A model generated the notes under the pieces. It worked only from the letters and a program-made list of their open reading frames with translations. It was not told the origin of the DNA and did not search any database. Below, in pieces: positions 61,405-64,000 of a stretch of 64,000 nt of DNA. The stretch comes from Vibrio sp. SS-MA-C1-2. GTDB lineage: Bacteria; Pseudomonadota; Gammaproteobacteria; Enterobacterales; Vibrionaceae. How positions within the stretch are numbered: position 1 is the first letter of the stretch; each line of letters starts with the position of its first letter. A program made the position numbers and the translations under genes. The stretch is taken from assembly GCF_021513135.1 (NCBI RefSeq), contig NZ_CP090981.1, forward strand, positions 1-64,000, in the 5' to 3' direction.

Positions 61405-62379
61405 TTAATAGATATCGTCTGGATTATCTTTAGTATCTTGTCGTAAAATCGCTGCCAATGACACCATATCATCAGGTACCGGTGCATGCCAAGACATGGT
61501 TTCACCTGTAATTGGATGATTAAGTTTTAGCATTACTGCATGCAGAGCTTGACGATCAAACTGACGTAACGCTTGGGTTAAGATCTCTGATGACCCTTTT
61601 GGTGGACGAGGACGACCACCATAAGTTTGATCACCCACTAATGGGTGCGATAAATAAGCCATATGTACACGGATCTGGTGAGTACGCCCAGTTTCAAGAC
61701 GCAAACGCAAACGTGTATGATTACGGAAACGCTCTGCAACTCGGTAGTGAGTAATTGCAGGTTTACCTAATTCATGAACCGCCATATGGGTACGTTTAGT
61801 TGGATGACGACCAATCGGCTTCTCAACGGTACCACCAGCGGTCATTTGACCATTGGCAATCGCTTCATATTCACGAGTGATTTTACGTTTCTGTAACGCA
61901 CGAACCAGTCGAGTCTGAGCTGGAACAGTTTTTGCCACAACCATCAAGCCCGTAGTATCTTTATCTAGACGATGAACAATACCAGCACGAGGAACTTCTG
62001 CAATCTCGGGGTAGTGATGCAACAAGCCATTCAATACCGTGCCATCTGGCGTACCGGCTCCTGGATGAACAACTAAACCTCTAGGCTTGTTAATCACTAA
62101 GATATCATCATCTTCATAAACAATATCTAAAGGAATATCTTGAGCTAGCCAACGTTGTTCATCTTCTAACTCTGCCTTAACAGTAATAATCTCTCCCCCC
62201 ATCACTTTCGTTCTAGGACGTGTTATAATTTCACTGTTAATGCTAATCTTTCCTGCTAAAATCCAATCTTTAATACGAGATCGTGAGAAATCAGGAAAAA
62301 GTTCAGCAACGGCTTGATCTATTCGTTGCCCTAGTTGACTGTCTTTGACAGTATTTGTTAATTCGATTTGCTGTGCCAT
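61405..62379 (-). CDS. rluD: 23S rRNA pseudouridine(1911/1915/1917) synthase RluD
   Basis: RluD makes the three pseudouridines of helix 69 in 23S rRNA, which are needed for normal ribosome assembly and termination. The 324-residue protein has an N-terminal S4 RNA-binding domain (about 18-75, FSRSRIKDWILAGKISIN) and the catalytic motif GIVHRLDKDTTGLMVVAK (Asp about residue 139). LETGRTHQIRVHMAYL follows. It is divergent from bamD, the standard gamma-proteobacterial arrangement. Confidence 0.97.
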   Translation of the reverse strand: MAQQIELTNTVKDSQLGQRIDQAVAELFPDFSRSRIKDWILAGKISINSEIITRPRTKVMGGEIITVKAELEDEQRWLAQDIPLDIVYEDDDILVINKPRGLVVHPGAGTPDGTVLNGLLHHYPEIAEVPRAGIVHRLDKDTTGLMVVAKTVPAQTRLVRALQKRKITREYEAIANGQMTAGGTVEKPIGRHPTKRTHMAVHELGKPAITHYRVAERFRNHTRLRLRLETGRTHQIRVHMAYLSHPLVGDQTYGGRPRPPKGSSEILTQALRQFDRQALHAVMLKLNHPITGETMSWHAPVPDDMVSLAAILRQDTKDNPDDIY

Positions 62380-62514
62380 AAGAGAACTTTTTTAAAAACG
62401 GAGTGACTAATAATCACGCCTGAGTAAAATAACCAATTATTGTCATTGTATCCGTTAATGGTATAAACCGTAATGGATGACTTAAGATTTTTTTTCAAGG
62501 ATACTGATGCTGTG

Positions 62515-63246
62515 ATGAAACACCTGAAATTTATTCCTCTACTTACCCTACTTTTACTTGCAGGGTGTTCCTCTACAGACAAAGTAATAGTGCCAGATGT
62601 ACCACCGTCTGAACTTTATACTAAAGCTCAGGTTGAATTGCAGAATGGTAACTGGTCTGAGGCTGTTACGCAATTAGAAGCGTTAGATTCTCGCTACCCT
62701 TTCGGTCCTTATGCAAACCAAGTTCAACTTGATCTTATCTATGCATATTATAAAAGTGATGAGTTAGCACTAGGGCAGGCAACCATTGATCGCTTTATTC
62801 GTTTAAATCCAACCCATGAGCAACTGGACTGGGTACTCTATATGCGTGGTTTAACGAGTATGGCGCAAGATCGCAACTTCTTACATGATCTTTTCCGAAT
62901 TGATCGTTCAGACCGCGATCCAGAACCTGCACGTGCTGCATTCAATGACTTTAAACGTCTACAAAAACGCTTCCCAGATAGCCCTTATGGTGCAGATGCA
63001 AAACTTCGAATGATCTTCTTAAAAAATCGTTTAGCTGATTATGACTTAGCCACTGCTCAGTTTTACATAAAACGAGGCGCATGGATTGCTGCTATTGATC
63101 GTGCAGAGAAAATCCAACGAGATTTCCCAGACACTCAAGCAGCCCGTAAATCTCTTTTAGTGATGGAACGAGGTTATAAGGAGTTAAATTTAACTAAACC
63201 TCTCGCTCATACTAAAGAATTAATGCAGTTAAACTCAGTTAAATAA
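62515..63246 (+). CDS. bamD: outer membrane assembly lipoprotein BamD
   Basis: BamD is the essential lipoprotein partner of BamA in the BAM complex. The protein of about 243 residues has a lipoprotein signal with lipobox LLLAGC (Cys near residue 18) and five TPR-like repeats (about 30-225; e.g. LYTKAQVELQNGNWSEAV, RFPDSPYGADAKLRMIFLKN). I start at ATG 62515, which gives a normal lipoprotein signal; the longer frame from 62473 adds a charged stretch that would spoil it. It ends before a terminator. Confidence 0.96.
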   Translation: MKHLKFIPLLTLLLLAGCSSTDKVIVPDVPPSELYTKAQVELQNGNWSEAVTQLEALDSRYPFGPYANQVQLDLIYAYYKSDELALGQATIDRFIRLNPTHEQLDWVLYMRGLTSMAQDRNFLHDLFRIDRSDRDPEPARAAFNDFKRLQKRFPDSPYGADAKLRMIFLKNRLADYDLATAQFYIKRGAWIAAIDRAEKIQRDFPDTQAARKSLLVMERGYKELNLTKPLAHTKELMQLNSVK

Positions 63247-63260
63247 TTAACCAACAATTA

Positions 63261-63317
63261 AAACCGTAAATTTGGTATTTTCTCTTTTGGGTTAATAATC
63301 AATTTACGGTTTTTTAT
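63261..63317 (+). terminator. terminator after bamD
   Basis: AAACCGTAAATT and AATTTACGGTTT form a 12-bp stem around a 29-base loop, followed by a T-rich tract (TTTTTTATTT). Confidence 0.8.
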
Positions 63318-63329
63318 TTCCCATCCTCT

Positions 63330-63457
63330 ATACCCAAAGTCATTGGAGTTGCTAGTCGGCGGCAAGTGAATGAGGCCTCATGAGTATAGGTGTATTATAT
63401 GATTGGGGCGAATGAGCGTAGCCAACAACCGAGCAACTTCAAGTAAGAAGGGGATAA
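63330..63457 (+). repeat. ERIC-like element, intact 128-bp copy E
   Basis: It starts TATACCCAAAGTCATTGG, with centre GGCCTCATGAG and TGATTGGGGCG, and ends AAGTAAGAAGGGGATA. It lies between the bamD terminator and the raiA promoter region. Confidence 0.95.
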
Positions 63458-63544
63458 ATTGATAACACCAATTAATGCCTCCTCAACACAGTCATCTCTT
63501 AACTGATAACGATTCGATAAAACTATGTTTACATCAACATCTTA

Positions 63545-63566
63545 TAGTGTGATCTTGATCTCGTTT
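63545..63566 (+). promoter_or_regulatory. CRP-like site upstream of raiA
   Basis: TGTGATCTTGATCTCG (63548-63563) agrees with the CRP consensus TGTGATCTAGATCACA at 13 of 16 positions; the right half is weaker. It lies about 90 bp before the raiA ATG. CRP-dependent expression of raiA is known in E. coli. Confidence 0.55.
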
Positions 63567-63654
63567 TTTTCTGAAAAAACCGTTAATCTGAAAGTATCAA
63601 GTTAAGGAAAAAAGATAGATAAATCGTCAAAAATAGATAGAAGAGGAATAATTT

Positions 63655-63996
63655 ATGAAAGTAGATATTACTGGTAAAAACATTGAAATTACTGCTGCTA
63701 TTCGTGATCGCATTGATGCTCGTTTTGAAAAACTAGCAAAGTGGCAAGTTCCTTTTATCAACTCCCTCGCAGTGCTAAGCATTGCTCCTAGTAATTGCTT
63801 TAAGATTGAAGCTTCTGTCTCTACGCCAAATGGTAAATTATTCGCATCAACGACTGATACGGATATGTATGCAGCGATTAATGAAACTTACCATAAGTTA
63901 GAACGTCAATTAAATAAGAGTCAACACAAGTCAGAAGCTCGTCGAGCAAGTCATTGTAATAAAGAAGCTCTCTATCAAGAGGAAGTGGTCGAGTAG
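63655..63996 (+). CDS. raiA: ribosome-associated inhibitor A (RaiA / YfiA)
   Basis: RaiA binds the 30S A and P sites during stationary phase or cold and stabilises idle 70S ribosomes. The 113-residue protein has the short HPF fold: MKVDITGKNIEITAAIRDRI at the start, FEKLAKWQVPFIN, then DMYAAINETYHKLERQLNKS. It ends in an acidic tail (EEVVE) typical of RaiA rather than of short HPF. A good ribosome binding site (GAGGAATAATTT) precedes the ATG. A location near bamD and rluD-clpB matches E. coli. Confidence 0.95.
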   Translation: MKVDITGKNIEITAAIRDRIDARFEKLAKWQVPFINSLAVLSIAPSNCFKIEASVSTPNGKLFASTTDTDMYAAINETYHKLERQLNKSQHKSEARRASHCNKEALYQEEVVE

Positions 63997-64000
63997 AGGC

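Overview
The window is an AT-rich, gene-dense stretch of a gamma-proteobacterial chromosome. Protein identities, gene order and rRNA point to the family Vibrionaceae (Vibrio/Photobacterium/Aliivibrio type); I do not assert a genus. Nearly everything is core genome. I see no prophage, insertion sequence, CRISPR array or obvious genomic island. The main non-genic signal is a family of ERIC-like intergenic palindromes: five intact 128-bp copies plus shortened or degenerate ones.

Layout. 1-11843 (minus strand): the envelope and translation cluster rpsB, tsf, pyrH, frr, uppS, cdsA, dxr, rseP, bamA, skp, lpxD and the 5' end of fabZ. It is read from an S2-type leader at the rpsB end, with hairpins after rpsB, tsf and frr. 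12241-15976 (plus): map and glnD. 15973-21040: yqcA-truC-yqcC, a three-gene operon (DUF3549, DUF3301, small coiled-coil protein), then syd and a DUF2310 Zn-ribbon gene. 21394-26166 (plus): a TPR protein with a degenerate GGDEF-like domain, ppnN and xni. 26253-34603: rlmM-ygdD-gcvA, the GcvB small RNA, csdA-csdE, tcdA, mltA and argA, in the same order as the homologous Escherichia coli region. 34600-44848 (minus): a HAD phosphatase and recC-recB-recD. 45073-47798: uspA-yeiH divergent from the LysR gene yeiE. 47932-50877: LexA-controlled yebG, dapD and a Bcr/CflA exporter. 51358-57725 (minus): an exported hypothetical protein, then a full rRNA operon (16S, tRNA-Ile, tRNA-Ala, 23S, 5S, tRNA-Asp) with promoter, two boxA sites and terminator. 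57890-63996: clpB behind a sigma-32 promoter, pgeF, rluD, divergent bamD, and raiA.

How the genes fit together. The first block combines ribosome synthesis and recycling (S2, EF-Ts, RRF), UMP synthesis, isoprenoid carrier and phospholipid synthesis, outer-membrane protein assembly and lipid A synthesis. The rec block is the complete RecBCD repair enzyme. csdA-csdE-tcdA is a sulfur-transfer and tRNA t6A-cyclisation module. rluD-pgeF-clpB with divergent bamD is the usual gamma-proteobacterial arrangement.

The most useful things beyond gene naming are an unannotated GcvB homologue, tandem ARG boxes before argA, a LexA box before yebG, a sigma-32 promoter before clpB, a CRP-like site before raiA, and ERIC-like elements that supply stop codons (gcvA and a small membrane ORF) or lie inside the recC-recB transcript. 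I found no convincing new multi-gene system.
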